Shown here: positions 36,894 through 50,600 of the stretch, piece after piece
Layout: the number at the start of each line of letters is the position of its first letter
How positions within the stretch are numbered: the first letter of the stretch is position 1
Assembly (NCBI RefSeq): GCF_013408425.1
Contig: NZ_JACBYV010000001.1
Location: 434,001 to 498,000, forward strand
DNA from: Pseudomonas flavescens
Lineage (GTDB): Bacteria > Pseudomonadota > Gammaproteobacteria > Pseudomonadales > Pseudomonadaceae
Length of the DNA stretch: 64,000 nucleotides
Direction of reading: 5' to 3'
Notes under the pieces: model-generated
The model's database searches: none
Told to the model about the DNA's origin: nothing
The model's input: only the letters and a program-made list of their open reading frames with translations
Translations under genes and position numbers: made by a program

Positions 36894-38600
36894 ATGGATG
36901 TCATGCGCTCGTATTTCCCGTTGTTTTTCGCCGCCGTGCCGTTCATGGCGCTCGCCCAGACGCCGCCTGCGAACCTGCCTTCGCCCCTGACTCAGGACCT
37001 GATCCGCGACCGCCAGGAGCGCCTGCTGCAGGAGCAGCAACAGCGCTTGCAAGAGTTGCAGCAGTTGCCCGGGCGCACGGTGGAAGCGCCTGCCGAGGCG
37101 CCGCCCGGCGATGAACGCTGCTTCGCCATCAAGCAGATCGAGATCAGCGGCGCCACCTCGCTGTCCGCTGCCGACAAGGCCGAAATCCTGGCGCCGTTCG
37201 CCGACGATTGCCTGGGCGTCAGCCAGCTCAACGGCCTGCTCAAGGCGATCACCGACCACTACATCGACCGTGGCTACGTGACCACCCGGGCTTACCTGCC
37301 GCAGCAGGATCTGTCGGCTCGGACCCTCAACGTGGTGGTGGTCGAAGGCCGCCTCGAAGGCCTGGACAGCTCCGCGCTGGCCAGCGACCGCGAACTGGCC
37401 ATGAGCTTTCCCGGCGAGACGGGCGAGATCCTCAACCTGCGCGAGCTCGAACAGCTGGTGGAAAACCTCAACCGCCTGCCGTCGCGCCCGGCCCAGCTGG
37501 AGCTGGTGCCAGGCGAGCAGGTGGGTGGCAGCCGGGTGGGTTTGAAAGGCGAGCGCAGCAAGCCCTGGCACGCCAACATCAACCGCCATAACGAGGGGCA
37601 GTTGAGCACCGGTGAGCAGCAGTGGGGCCTGGGCCTGGTATGGGACAGCCCATTGGGCCTGGCCGACCAGTTGAGCCTGCGCGCCAGCCGCGATGCGGTC
37701 AGCGACAGCTACCGTCATTCCCACGCCCAGAGCCTGTCCTACAACATCCCCTATGGCTGGTGGCGCTTCGACTACAGCTACAGCCAGAGCTACTACCGCA
37801 CCCTGGCGCAAGGGGACGGCTTCCCGTTCGAAACCGATGGCGACAGCAAGCAACATGCGTTGCGTGCCGAGCGCGTGCTGCACCGCGACAGCGTCAGCAA
37901 GACCGCCGTGAGCACCGGCCTCAGCCATGTGCGCACCAACAACTTCATCCTCGGCAACCGCATCGAACAATCGAGTAACCGGCTGACCGAGTGGCAACTG
38001 GGCTTCAACCATGGCCGCCGCGTCGGCACGGCGTTCGTCAACCTGGACGCGGGTTGGCAGCGGGGCATCGGTGCCCTGGATGCCCAGAACAACGGCACCC
38101 CCCGTGGCTCCGACCCGGTGGCGCGCTACAACAAATACAGCCTGACCCTCAGCTACCTGCAGCCCTTCAGCCTGTGGGGCGAGCGCTTCAGTTTCGACAG
38201 CCTGGCCACCGGCCAGAAGAGCGAAGACGTGCTGTTCAGCTCGCAGCGCATCAGCATCGGCGGGCTCAACTCGGTACGTGGCTTCAAGGACCAGACCCTG
38301 TCCGGCGACAGCGGCGGTTACTGGCGCAACCAGTTGCGCTGGACCCGCCCCGTCACCTGGGCGCCGCTGCAACCCTTCGTGCAGCAATACGGCATGGCGC
38401 TGGCCTACGACGTCGGCGTGATCCAGCGCGGCGAGCACAACGCCTTCGCCAGCGGCCGCATGAGCGGCAACGCCGTGGAGTTCAGCGCCCGTGGCGAGCA
38501 CCTGGCCGCCGCCGTGACCTTCGCCCATTCCCTGGAACGCCCCGATGTGATCGCCGAGCGCGAGCGCCCGGTGCATTTCCGCGTCGACCTGTTCTTCTGA
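36894..38600 (+). CDS. cdiB: CdiB/TpsB outer-membrane transporter (two-partner secretion)
   Basis: This 568-residue protein has a signal peptide (1-22, FMALAQ), an N-terminal helix-rich Gln stretch (RDRQERLLQEQQQRLQELQQL), a POTRA_2 domain (about 80-155, CFAIKQIEISGATSLSAAD) and a 16-strand barrel ending RPVHFRVDLFF, with the C-terminal Phe of outer-membrane proteins. The conserved VRGF of loop 6 is present (NSVRGFKDQTLSGDSG). It exports the CdiA protein encoded 36 bases downstream. It is the first gene of the locus. Confidence 0.93.
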   Translation: MDVMRSYFPLFFAAVPFMALAQTPPANLPSPLTQDLIRDRQERLLQEQQQRLQELQQLPGRTVEAPAEAPPGDERCFAIKQIEISGATSLSAADKAEILAPFADDCLGVSQLNGLLKAITDHYIDRGYVTTRAYLPQQDLSARTLNVVVVEGRLEGLDSSALASDRELAMSFPGETGEILNLRELEQLVENLNRLPSRPAQLELVPGEQVGGSRVGLKGERSKPWHANINRHNEGQLSTGEQQWGLGLVWDSPLGLADQLSLRASRDAVSDSYRHSHAQSLSYNIPYGWWRFDYSYSQSYYRTLAQGDGFPFETDGDSKQHALRAERVLHRDSVSKTAVSTGLSHVRTNNFILGNRIEQSSNRLTEWQLGFNHGRRVGTAFVNLDAGWQRGIGALDAQNNGTPRGSDPVARYNKYSLTLSYLQPFSLWGERFSFDSLATGQKSEDVLFSSQRISIGGLNSVRGFKDQTLSGDSGGYWRNQLRWTRPVTWAPLQPFVQQYGMALAYDVGVIQRGEHNAFASGRMSGNAVEFSARGEHLAAAVTFAHSLERPDVIAERERPVHFRVDLFF

Positions 38601-38636
38601 TTTTTCTGATTCGCTTACGCCTCGGAGCACCCTGAC

Positions 38637-41600
38637 ATGGACGTTCGCAGCCCATTGTTTCAAAACATCGCCCTGATTCTGGCGGGTGTGATGTTCCTCA
38701 ATCCCATCGCCGCCACTGCCGCGCAACTGACGGTGGACGCGCAGGCGGGCGGCAACACCAGCCTGGGGCAGGCCGCCAATGGCGTGCCGATCGTCAACAT
38801 CGCCACGCCCAACGGCAGCGGGCTGTCGCACAACAAGTTCACCGACTACAACGTCGGCCAGCAAGGGCTGATCCTCAACAACGCCACCGAGCGGCTGCAG
38901 AGCACCCAGCAGGGCGGCATCATCATTGGCAACCCGAACCTGGGCGGCTCCAATCTGCAGGGGCGTGCAGCAGGGGTCATCCTCAACGAAGTGACGGGCA
39001 GCAACCGCAGCCAGCTCAAGGGCTACACGGAAGTGGCCGGGCAGGCGGCGAACGTCATCGTCGCCAACCCCCATGGCATCACCTGCGACGGCTGCGGCTT
39101 CATCAACACCCCGCGGGCGACCCTGAGCACCGGTGCGCCGGTGATCGAAAACGGCCAACTGCGCAGCTTCGACGTCAATGGCGGCGACATCGCCATCGAA
39201 GGTGCAGGCCTCAACGCCAGCAACGTCGACCAGTTCGACCTGATCACCCGCAGCGCCAAGCTCAACGCCGAGCTTCATGCCAAGCGCCTGAACGTCATCA
39301 CCGGCCGCAACGACGTGGATGCCGCCACCCTGCAGGCCATCGCCAAGGCCGATGACGGCAGCGATAAACCACAACTGGCCATCGACAGCTCGGCCCTGGG
39401 CGGCATGTACGCCGGGGCGATTCGTCTGGTGGGTACCGAGGCGGGCGTGGGTGTGAAGCTGGCCGGCGACATGGCGGCCAGTGCCGGGGATATTCAGATC
39501 GATGCCAATGGGCTACTGACGCTCAACACGGCGGCGGCCAGCGGGCAGATCGCGGCACGCGCCGAGAGCGTTGAAACCCAGGGGCAGGTGTACGCCGGGA
39601 CTCAGCTCGAGGTTCAGGCCAGGGACAGCCTGGTGAACCGCGGCAGCCTGGCTGCTCGCGATCGGGTGGCGCTGACTGGCGGCGCTCGGTTGCTCAACGA
39701 GGGCCATGTCGAAGCCGGTGTGAATGCCGACGACAGCCGCAATCGAGCGGGCAACGTTGCTCTGGCAGGCGAGCGGATCCGTAACGCGGGTAGCGTGGTC
39801 GCCAGCCATGATCTGCGGGTCGCTGCCGAGGGCTTGCTGGATAACCGTGACGGTCAGTTGCTGGCCGAAGGCAATGCCCGGATCGACAGCACCCAACTCG
39901 ACAACCACAAGGGGCGCATCGTCGCCGATGGCAACCTCGCGCTGCGCAGTGGCCAGGTCGACAATGCTCAGGGACGTATCGCTGCCGGCCAGGCGCTGGG
40001 GGTCAACGCGACCGGGCTGGCCCAGCAGGGCGGTGTGCTCAGCAGCGGGGCAGGCCTGAGTGTCGACCTTGCCGGTGGCAATCTGGACAACCGTGCGGGG
40101 CTGGTCAATGCCGGGCAGGCGCTGCGTATAGACAGCGCCGCCAAGGTCGACAATACGGCAGGCGAGATTTCCAGTCGCCAAGGTGTGCAGGTGGCGGCGG
40201 CTTCTCTGGACAATCAGGGCGGCAAGCTGCTGGCCGAAACTTCGCTCGCGTTGACGGGGGAGCGCCTGCAAAACCGTGCTGGTCGCATCGCAGCCAATGC
40301 TGATCTGCAGCTGGTGCTCGACGATATCGACAACCGCGGCGGGACGGTTTCCAGCCGCGCCAGGGTAACGATAGCCGCACAGGGCCTGGACAACAGCGAC
40401 CAGGGCAAGGTGATCGGTGCGCACCTGGTGCTCACCACACAGCGCCTGCTCAATCGTAATCAGGGCCTGATTCACGGGCAGGGCAATACGCATGTGGCCG
40501 GCGCCTGGCTGGACAACAGCGGCGGCTCACTTTCCGCGGGTGAAGATTTGCGTGTCGAGCTCGCGGCGCGGGGCGAGCTCGACGGCGGGCTGATCAATAC
40601 CGATGGTTTGTTGGGCAGCGAGGGTACGCTGAACGTCGCTGCGGCGCGCCTGGACAATCGCCGGGGCGATGTTTCCAGCGTTCGGGACTTGAACCTGACC
40701 CTGCTGGGGGCGTTAAGCAATCAGGAGGGGCGGGTGCTCGGTGATGCGGCTCTGCACCTGCGCAGTGGCGACCTGAGCAACGATCAGGGGCTGATCTCGG
40801 CTGGCTCCACGCTCGCGCTGCACGCTGCGCAGATCGCCAACCGCAAGGGCCGTATCGCCGCTACCGGGCCGCTTGAACTGACGGCCAACGGTCTGCAGCA
40901 ACAGGGTGGCGAGCTGTTCAGCAAGACCAGCCTGGCCCTTGACCTGCAGGGCGGCGCTCTCGACAACGACGCTGGCTTCATCAACGCACCGGGTGCATTG
41001 CGGCTCGATGGCCTTGGTGTCGTGAGCAACCGAGGTGGTGAAATCTCCAGTCGCCAGGGCTTCGACCTGGCAGCGAGCAGCCTGGACAACCGCAGCGGCA
41101 AGCTCATCAGCGAGCAGGACCTGCGCGTCAGCGTTTCTGGCAGCCTGGACAATCGAGGCGGGAGCCTGGCCGGTCGTCAGGTCGAGGTCAGCGCCGCGGC
41201 GCTGGACAATGGCGCTGACGGCCTGCTGCGTAGCCAGGGCCGACTCGATGTCGGGGTGAGCGGCACACTGGCCAACCAGGGCGGCGAACTGCTGGCCGAA
41301 GGCGATCTGAATCTGCTGGCGCAGCGGCTGGACAACCAGAAAGGCCGGGTCGCGGCCAATGGTCCACTGAGCGTGACGGCTGGCGACATCGACAACCGTG
41401 GCGGGGAAATATCCAGCCGTGGCAGTGCCGGTCTGAACGTCACGACGCTCGACAACAGTGACGGTGGCCGCCTGCTGGCGGCGCACCTGAACCTGGCGGC
41501 TGCGCGCCTGATCAATCGCGACGAAGGGCTGATCTTCGGGCGTGATCAGCTTCAGCTCGGCGCTGCTCACCTGAACAATTCCGGCGGTACCCTCGCCAGC

Positions 41601-44600
41601 GATACTCGCGTGCTGATCGAACTCGCTGCTCGTACCGGTGACCTGGCCCACGATGGCCAACTGATCAACAACGCGGGAACAATCAGTAGCGAAGGCACGC
41701 TGAACGTCACCGCCGCCACGCTCGACAACAGCGCGGGGAGCCTTTCCAGCGCGGGTGCGTTGCAGGTCACCAGCCAGGGCGCACTGCTCAATCAGCAGGG
41801 GCGTCTGCTCACCGATGCCGGGTTGCTGCTGCGTAGCGCCGGCCTGGACAACCGCCATGGCCAGATCTCCGCGGTGGAGCATCTGAGCGTCATCACCGGG
41901 CGTTTCGACAATGACGGCGGTCGCCTGACGGGTAACGCCAATCTGGACCTGCAGGCCGATCAGATCGGCAACGCCCAGGGGCGTATCGCCGCCAGTGGCC
42001 CGCTGTCCGTGCAGGCCAGCGGTCTGGCGCAGCAGGGTGGTGAACTGTTCAGCCAGACCAGCCTCACCCTCGACCTTGATGGTGGCGACCTGAACAATGA
42101 CGCCGGCTTGCTGCATGCCCCCGGCCAACTGTTGCTGAACAATCTGGGGGCGGTGAGTAACCGTGGTGGCGAGATTTCCAGTGGCCAGGGTTTCAATCTG
42201 CTGGCGACGCGCCTGGACAACGCCAATGGTCGACTGCTCTCCGAGCAGAACCTGACGTTGCGGATTCAGGGCGTGCTGACCAACCTGGCAGGGTTGATCA
42301 GTGCCCGAGGCATCGACCTGCGTGCCAAGGAGCTGAGTAACGACGCGGGCACACTCTTCGCCCGCGGCGACCTCGTCATCGACCTTACCGGCAACCTGAG
42401 CAACGCCAGCAAGGGCCTCATTCAGAGTGCCGGCGATCTGCGCCTGAACAGCGGCACGCTCACCAATACCGACGGCACTCTGTTGGCCAGCAAGGCCCTT
42501 GAGCTGCGCAGCAACGGTGCGCTGGACAACCGCGACGGCGGGCTGATCAACAGCCAGGGCACCCTCACGCTCGACGCCGCTTCGCTGGACTCCAGCCAGG
42601 GAGGGGAAGTCTCGGCCAAGGGCGACCTGCAACTGACCCTCGACCGCCTGACTCAGCAACAGGGCGCCTTGATCGGCGAAAGCTTTATCAGCCTCGACCT
42701 GCGCCAGGGGGACCTGGATAACCGTCAGGGCCTGATCAGCAGCAACGGCCCGCTGACCCTGAGCAACCTGCGAGCCGTCGATAACGCCGCAGGGGAAATC
42801 TCCAGCCTCGGCGTGCTGGACCTGGCCGCCGCCAGCCTGGACAACCGCAATGGTCGCCTGATCAGTCGGCAGTGGCTGCGCCTGAGCCTGGGCCAAGGCG
42901 ACAATCGCGGCGGCCTGCTCTCCGGTTGGCAGGGCCTGCAACTGAGTGGCAGCTCCCTAGACAACCGCCAGCGCGGCACGCTGTCCAGCCGCGATGGCGG
43001 CCTCGCCGTAGCGCTCGCCGGTGCACTGCTCAACAGTGGTGAAGGCGCTCTGGTGGCTGCCGACCGTCTCGATATTCAGGCCGAGAGCCTGGACAACAGT
43101 GACCGGGGCATTCTTTCCAGTGGTGCGGGCCAGCGCCTGCAGATCACCCGGCAACTGGACAACCGCGCCGGGCAGATCGACGCCGGAGAGCGCCTGGTCA
43201 TCGACGCCACTAGCGTCGCCAACGCGGGCGGCTTGTTGCAGGCGCAGCAAGACCTGACCCTGAGCAGCAAGGCCCTGGACAATAGCCATGGCCGCATCGC
43301 TGCCAGCGGTGCAGCCACGCTCAACGTCGACGGCACCCTGAGCAATGCTGCCGGGCAACTGGCCAGCGCCGGTCCCCTGAACATTACGACCGATACCCTG
43401 AACAACCAGGGCGGCACGCTGGCCAGCCAGAGCACCGCCAAGCTCGTCGTCAGCGAGCTGGACAACAGTGGCAGCGCGACCCTGGCCGCCAATGGGGCGC
43501 TGGAGCTCGGTGTCGCCCAGGCGCTGAACAACAGCGCCGATGGGCTGATCTACAGCCGTGACGCTCAGGTGAATCTGAACGCCGCCAGCCTCGACAACAG
43601 CGGCGGAGCCATTCAGGGGCAGGGCGATCTGCTGCTGAACATCGGCGGCGCCCTGAACAACCAGGCTGGCACTCTGCAGAGCCGTAGCGGCGCTGTCGAC
43701 CTTACCGCTGCCAGCCTCGACAACCGCCAGGGTACCCTGGCCAGCCTTGAAGGCTGGGTGCGCACCCGTCTTTCCGCCTGGCTGCGCAACGGCGCCATCG
43801 GGCAGGGCGGTCTGATTCAGGGGCAGCACATCGACCTGCAGGTCGCTGGCAACCTCGACAACACTGCCGGGCGCATTCATGCCCTGAACGGCGCGGCGAC
43901 CTTGCAGGCCAGCGCCTTCGACAACCAGAGCGGCACCCTGCATGCCCAGGGTGACCTGCTGCTGCGTGGCGGCGACCTGAACAACCAGGGTGGCACCCTC
44001 GGGGCTGCCACTATCACCCTGGAACAGGCTACCGACGCCTTACTCGATAACCAGCAAGGCATCATCGAAAGCCGTGGCACGCTGCACGTGCAGGGCGGCA
44101 GCCTGAACAACCAGGGCGGCCAGCTGCGTGCCCTGGGCAGTACCGGCACCACCTTCTTCACCCTGGGCGCGCTGCTGGACAACCGCGGCGGCACCCTGGA
44201 AACCGCCAACCGCGACCTGACCCTCAACCTCGGCAGTCTGCTCAACCACAATGGCAAGCTGCTGCACGCTGGCGGTGGTGAGTTCGGTGTCGCCCTGGCG
44301 CAGGTCGCCGCCGCGGGCGGCAGCTTCGTTACCCAGGGCGGCCTGACCCTCAAGGCCGAGAGCTGGAGCAACGACAGTATCCTCCAGGCCGGGCATCTGA
44401 CGCTGGATATCGGCACCTTCGAGCAGACGGCCAATGGGCAACTGCTGGCCACCGGTTCGCTGACCGGCAAGGGGGGCAACTGGATCAACCATGGCCTGAT
44501 CGCCAGCGATGGCCCCCTCAGCCTGACTCTCAGTGGTGCCTACAGCGGCAACGGCCGGGTCACCAGCCAGGGTGCCCTGGACCTCGCGGCCGCGAGCCTG

Positions 44601-47600
44601 AGCCTCAGTGAAACCGCCAGCATCACCGCCGCTGGTGCGGCCAGCTTCATGCTCGGTGGTGCACTGCTCAACCAGGGCCGCCTGACCGCCGCCGACAACC
44701 TTACCCTCAGTGCCGCCAGCGTGAACAACGCCGGTACCCTGGGCAGTGCCCAGCGCCTGACCCTGAGTACACCGAGCCTGATCAACGAGAAGGGGCTGCT
44801 GTTCAGCGGCGACGACATGGCGCTGTATGTCGACACCTTCATCAACCGTTACGCGGATGTGTATAGCCTGGGAACGTTGCTGATCGCGGGTGATCAGGCG
44901 GGCGAGCAGTCCAGCCGTTTCGAAAACGTATCCAGTACCGTTGAGAGCGCCGGGGACCTTGCCGTCAACGCCCTGGCGATCATCAACCGCAAGGATGCCT
45001 TTGCCGTATCCGAACGGCTCGTGTCGGGGAGCATCACCTACGAATGTCTTGATTGTAAGGGACGCCATTTCGATTTCTATTACTTCCTCAACGAGCAAAT
45101 AGAGCGAACCGTCTCCTCCGACTCACCGGCCTCCCTGATCCAGGCTGGCGGCAACCTCAAACTCACTGGCAGCACGATCGAGAACAGCCACAGCACGATT
45201 TCCGCTGCCGGCAATATCTTGCTCGTTGGCGATCAGGTATCGAACCTTGGCTCTGCCACGGAAAGCGTGAATCGCTATCGCCAGTACCGTAATCCGGTCG
45301 ATTCCGAGCGGCGAGCTGTTTTCGAAAGTCTCATCAGCGCAAATGGTGATATTTACCAATACAACCGAAATAACGCGATATACGAGCACACTTATGTCAT
45401 TAGGCAGGCCCGCGAACCGGATATCTATCTGAGGCCAGACCGCCAAGTTACCAGGACGCCAAATCGCTATTACAACCCCGGAGCTCAATACCCGGTTCCC
45501 GCCATCTTCAGCACCTACAGCCTTGTCAATTCGGTCGATACCGTCACCTCGACCGGTGTTGCCGCCGGAGCGGTCATCCAGGCCGGTGGCAATGTCACCG
45601 TGCAGAGCGCGAACGTCATCGAGAACGGCGTTCGCCGCAATGGGCAGAGCATCGCTCCTGGCACCTCGCGAGCAGGTGATACCAGCAGTGGTGGCAGCGG
45701 CTCGACCACAGTCATTCGCCTCAACCCGCAACTCCCTGCAGACCTCGCCCAGCAACAGGTAAATCCGCTGAGCCTGCCTGGCTTCAGCCTGCCGACTGGC
45801 CAGAATGGATTGTTTCGCCTCAGCGGCCAGAGCGGCAGCGACAGCCAGGTGCGTGAGGCAGTCGCTGCCCAGCAGTGGGCATTGGCCGGCACCAGCCTCG
45901 AGCAGGCACAGCGTGAAGGCTCCGGCGCTGTACGGATAGAGGATGTGCGGGGCGATCAAAGCGGTCAGCTCCAGGCTGGCCTTGGCCAGCCGGTTGCAGT
46001 CGATAGACCGTCACTGGTTATTCAGCCCGGCACCCAGGTGACCGTCAGCGCATCCGCCGCTCAGGACGGTGCCGGTAATCCGGTTTCCCAGGCCCAGGGC
46101 GTCATCGTGAACCCTGTCGCCCGGCCTCACAAATACCTGATAGAGACCAACCCGGCACTGACCGAGCTGAGCCGCTTCCTCAGCTCCGACTACATGCTTG
46201 GCCAACTGGGTTACGACCCCGATCAGGCCCAGAAACGCCTGGGCGATGGCCTCTACGAACAGCGCCTGATCCGTGAAGCCATCGTCGCCCGTACCGGCCA
46301 GCGCTACCTGGCCGGGTTGACCAGCGACGAGGCGATGTTCCGCTACCTGATGAACAACGCCATCGCCAGCAAGGACGCACTGAACCTGGGCCTTGGCGTC
46401 AGCCTGAGCGCTCAGCAGGTGGCTGCCCTGACCCACGACATCGTGTGGATGGAAGAGCAGGAGGTCCTCGGCGAAAAGGTCCTGGTGCCGGTGCTCTACC
46501 TGGCCCAGGCCGAAGGCCGCCTGGCCCCCAACGGCGCGTTGATCCAGGGCCGTGACGTGGCGTTGATCGGCGGTGGCGACCTGAGCAACCAGGGCACCCT
46601 GCGAGCCAGCGGTGCATTGGATGTACAAGGTCGGAACATCGCCAATAGTGGCCTCATGCAGGCCAACGAGCGCCTGCAACTGCTGGCGACCGAGAGCATC
46701 CGCAACGCCCAGGGCGGCATCATCGCCGGGCGCGATGTCAGCCTGATCGCCCGCGAAGGCGACATCGTCAACGAGCGCAGCGTCACTCAACATGCCGCCA
46801 GCGTCGGCTCCCAGCGCTGGGGGCAGACCCATGTCGACAGCGCCGCCCGCATCGAAGCCAGCGAGAGCCTCAGCCTGGCGGCTGGGCGCGACGTGAGCAA
46901 CCTCGGCAGCGTTCTCGACAGCCGCGGCGACCTGGCCATTCAGGCCGGCCGCGACGTCACCGTCGCCTCCGTGCAGGAGGGGCAGTACCAGACCCGCGGC
47001 AACTGGTTCGTCAATGAACGGGTAACCCAGGTGGGCGCTGAGGTGAGCGCGGGTCGTGACCTGGATATCGCCGCCGGGCGCGACCTGGGCGTGGTGGCCA
47101 GCCGCGTGACGGCAGGCCGTGATCTCGAGCTTGGCGCCGAACGTGACCTGATGCTCTCCAGCGCCGCTGACGAGAGCCACTTCCTGTCGAGGGGCAAGAA
47201 AGTCACCCAGAGCCGCGACCAGATCACCCAGCAGTCGAGCGAGATCCAGGCCGGTCGTGACATCAGCCTGGGAGCGGGCAATGACCTGAGCGTGATCGCC
47301 AGCCGCGTACAGGCTGGCAACGACGTCGACATCGATGCCGGCCAGGACATCGATATCCTGTCGGCCAAGGATGAAAGCGCCTCCTACTACTTCAAGAAGA
47401 GCAAAGGCTCGTTCGGCCGCAGCAAGAGCCGCCAGAGCGAAAGCTACGACAGCACCAACATCGCCTCGGTGATCGAGGCGGGCAACGACCTGACGATCAA
47501 CACCAGCAAGGCTGCCAGTGGCGCCCTGAATCTCGAGGGTGGCCGCGACGTCACCGTCATCTGCAGCCAACTCAGCGCTGGTAACGACCTGCTGGTCGGC

Positions 47601-50600
47601 GGCACCGGCGATGTGGCCGTGCTGTCCGGTGTCGAAGAGCACGGGTCCTACGCCAAGAAAACCAAATCCGGTTTCCTTGGCCTGTCGAAGAGCGGCAAGA
47701 GCCAGCTGCAGACCAGCGCCACCCAGGTCGCCAGCGAACTGGAAGCAGGCAACGACGTTGTCATCGCGGCAGGCAACGACATTCGTCTACGCGCCAGTAC
47801 CACCGATGCCGGTAACGACGTCGAGCTGCGCGCCGGGTTGGTGAAGGAAACGGGCGATATCAACCTGGTTTCGGCGAATGACGAGGCCTATAGCCGTAGC
47901 GAGTCGTACAAGAAGAAGTTCGATCTTTCCGCCAGTAATGCAGCTGGGCTTGGCGGTATCACAATTTCTAACGCCAAGAAGAGCGGCCAGGAAATCATCA
48001 GCTCCACTAATGTGGGCAGCCAGGTCAACGCCGAGCGTGATGCCTCACTGATCGCCGAGCGCGATATCAACGTGGTGGGCAGTGGCGTCAGTGCGGGTCG
48101 TAACGTGCTGCTTGATGCTGGACGTGACGTAAACGTCGTCGCAGGGAGCAGCAGCGAACAGATCACCTCGTGGAAGAACACCAAGACCGTTGGCTTGCAA
48201 CTGAGCTCCGATGGCAATGGTGTTAGTGCCTTTGCCGGAGCCGAGTCGCTCAAGGACAAGACTCGTACCAGCGAACAGACTGCGGCAGCCAGCCAGATCA
48301 ACGCCGGTTTGGACCTCGATGTACGTGCTGGCCGCGATATCCGGCAGCAAGGCTCGGACATGCAGGCCGGCTACGACCTGAACATGAAGGCCGGGCGCGA
48401 CATCGTCGTCGATGCGGCTCGCGAACAGTCGAGCATCGAAAGGGAGCAGAGCCAGAACCGTAGCGGCGTAGGCGTCACGGTTAACCACAATTTCGAGCGA
48501 ACCAAGAATGCGGTAAGCGGCGCCGGCAAGGGTGAGAACACTGTCAGCCAGGCATCGAGCACGCTCAAGGCGGTGGACTCCGTCAGCCAGTTCCTGGCTG
48601 GGCCAACGTTCGATGCGCACTTCGGTAATACCAGCCAACGCCAGAGCGTCAGCCAGACCGTGGTTGGAAATCGCGATTCGACGTTGGACGCGGGTAACGA
48701 CATCAACCTGGAAGCAGGTAATGACGTTCAGGTACGTGGCGCTCAGTTCCAGTCCGGGCGTGACATCAATGTAAGCGGCCGGGACATCGTGCTTGATGTC
48801 GCCCGTGGCGAGCAACGCTATGACAGCCAGCAAAGCCAGGGTAAAGGCGGAATTGTTGGCGGCACCAGTGGTGGCTTCAAGGTTGGCATTGGTGGCAGCC
48901 GTGGCGTAGCGGGTGAAGAGGGCAGCCAGGGAACCGCCAGTGGCGCGGTGCTCAATGCCGAACGCGATGTCAATCTCAACGCCCGTAATGACCTGAACCT
49001 GATCGGTACGCAGGTTCAGGCAGGGCGCGATATCGACCTCAAGGCCGGTAACGACCTCAACATCGGCGCTGCACAGAATGCCAGTGACAGCGAAAGCAGC
49101 CGCCGCAGCGGTGGCGGCGAAATTGGCTTCACCTTCGGCTCCGAAGGCGTTGGTGTGTATGTCAGCGTCAACGTCGGCAAGGGCGACCTTGAGCGTGAAG
49201 GTCAGCGCCAGCAGGAAGCCTACCTGTATGCCGGCGATCGCCTGAACTTCACCAGTGGTCGAGATACCGCCATCAGTGGTGCACAGTTGAGTGGTGACGA
49301 AGTCACTGGCCGTGTAGGGCGTGATCTGACCGTGACCTCGCTCCCTGATACCGGGAAAGTCAAAGGTCGGGAATTCGATGTCAGCGCTACCGCTACGTTT
49401 GGCCCTGGAGCTGGCTTCAGTGCTTCGGTCGGCTATGGGCAGACCAGCGGCTCTACCGAGTGGGTGGAAAATCAAACCCGGATTGTTGCGCGTGATCGTC
49501 TAGACATCCGCACCGAAGAGTACACGCAGATCGATGGCGCAGTGATCGCCTCGAACACTGGCAACCTCAAATTGGATACCGGCACTTTAGGCTTCAGCGA
49601 TATCGCGGGGCACGACAAAGAGCACAGCTACTACCTAAACGTTGGCGGTTCGTACGGCAAGAACGACTCCAAAGATACCCAGCAGGACAAAAGCCAGGAG
49701 GGCAAGGGCGAGAAGGGCAAGACGGGCTGGAGCGTCGAAGGCTACGAGTACGAGAAAGATCGCCAGCAGATCGTGCGGGCTACCGTCGGCGAGGGCGAAA
49801 TTGTCGTGCGAGGGGATGCGGGGACAGGAAGCGATTCGACCGTTGGTCTCAATCGTGATGTAAGCAGCGCTTACGAGATCACGCGGGATGATGAGGAACG
49901 TACGGATCTGTATGTGACCAAGTCGTCTGTGGAGGCGGTGGTAAGTCCGATTGAGACGTTAAACCAATGGAAGAAAGATGCTCAGGCATATCCTGAAAGA
50001 AGCCTAGATGCATTGGATGACGCAGTCGGTTTAGTTGCTGGTGTTGGTAAGTTTGCTCAGCAAAGTTGGCGAGAAATACAAGCACAACAAGTTTCTCTGG
50101 ATAAGGTTTCCCCAGCACTGCGTGCGCAGTTAGGAGACGAGCAGGCCCTGGCAGTTGCTAAGAATATAGTGCGCAATGGACTAAACTCCGACGTCATCAA
50201 TAATTTTGGTGAAAACGATCTTATAGTTCTAGCAAAGTTTGCAGAGGTTTATGGGGACTTTAATTATGAGCAAGCTAAATGTCAGGCGAGCGGTGGGTGT
50301 AGATCTCCTTCGACTGGTTTAGGCTCGCAGTCGACTAATGTAGTTAATGAATACGGTGAGAAAGTTCCACGTTCAGATGATACTGTCCCGCTGACTGCGG
50401 GCGAAAAGCTTCTGCTTCAATCTTACAAGCTGAACAAATATGTGTCGGGTTTGGAACTGGAACAAGCGCAATTGCTGATGCTGGGGGTACAAGCCCTGAT
50501 GGGGCCGGCAAAGGCGGCTGTGGGCTTGGCCGGCAATCAATTAATCGCCAGTCTATTTGGTGATCAGATTGAAAAGGTAAAAGGTGACCTCGCTCTAAAA

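Noticed and set aside
36831..39374. An 847-codon open frame on the minus strand opposite cdiB and the start of cdiA
   Set aside because: It mirrors the high-GC, strongly coded cdiB/cdiA frames, has no ribosome site, and its composition is the antisense pattern of those genes.
40713..42941. A 742-codon minus-strand open frame inside cdiA
   Set aside because: It is the antisense of the FHA-1 repeats and has no start context or recognisable protein; repeat-rich GC DNA gives long shadow frames.
39500..49600. Tandem short repeats in cdiA that might look like a CRISPR or minisatellite
   Set aside because: They are protein-level FHA repeats with codon-level drift and no constant spacer length.
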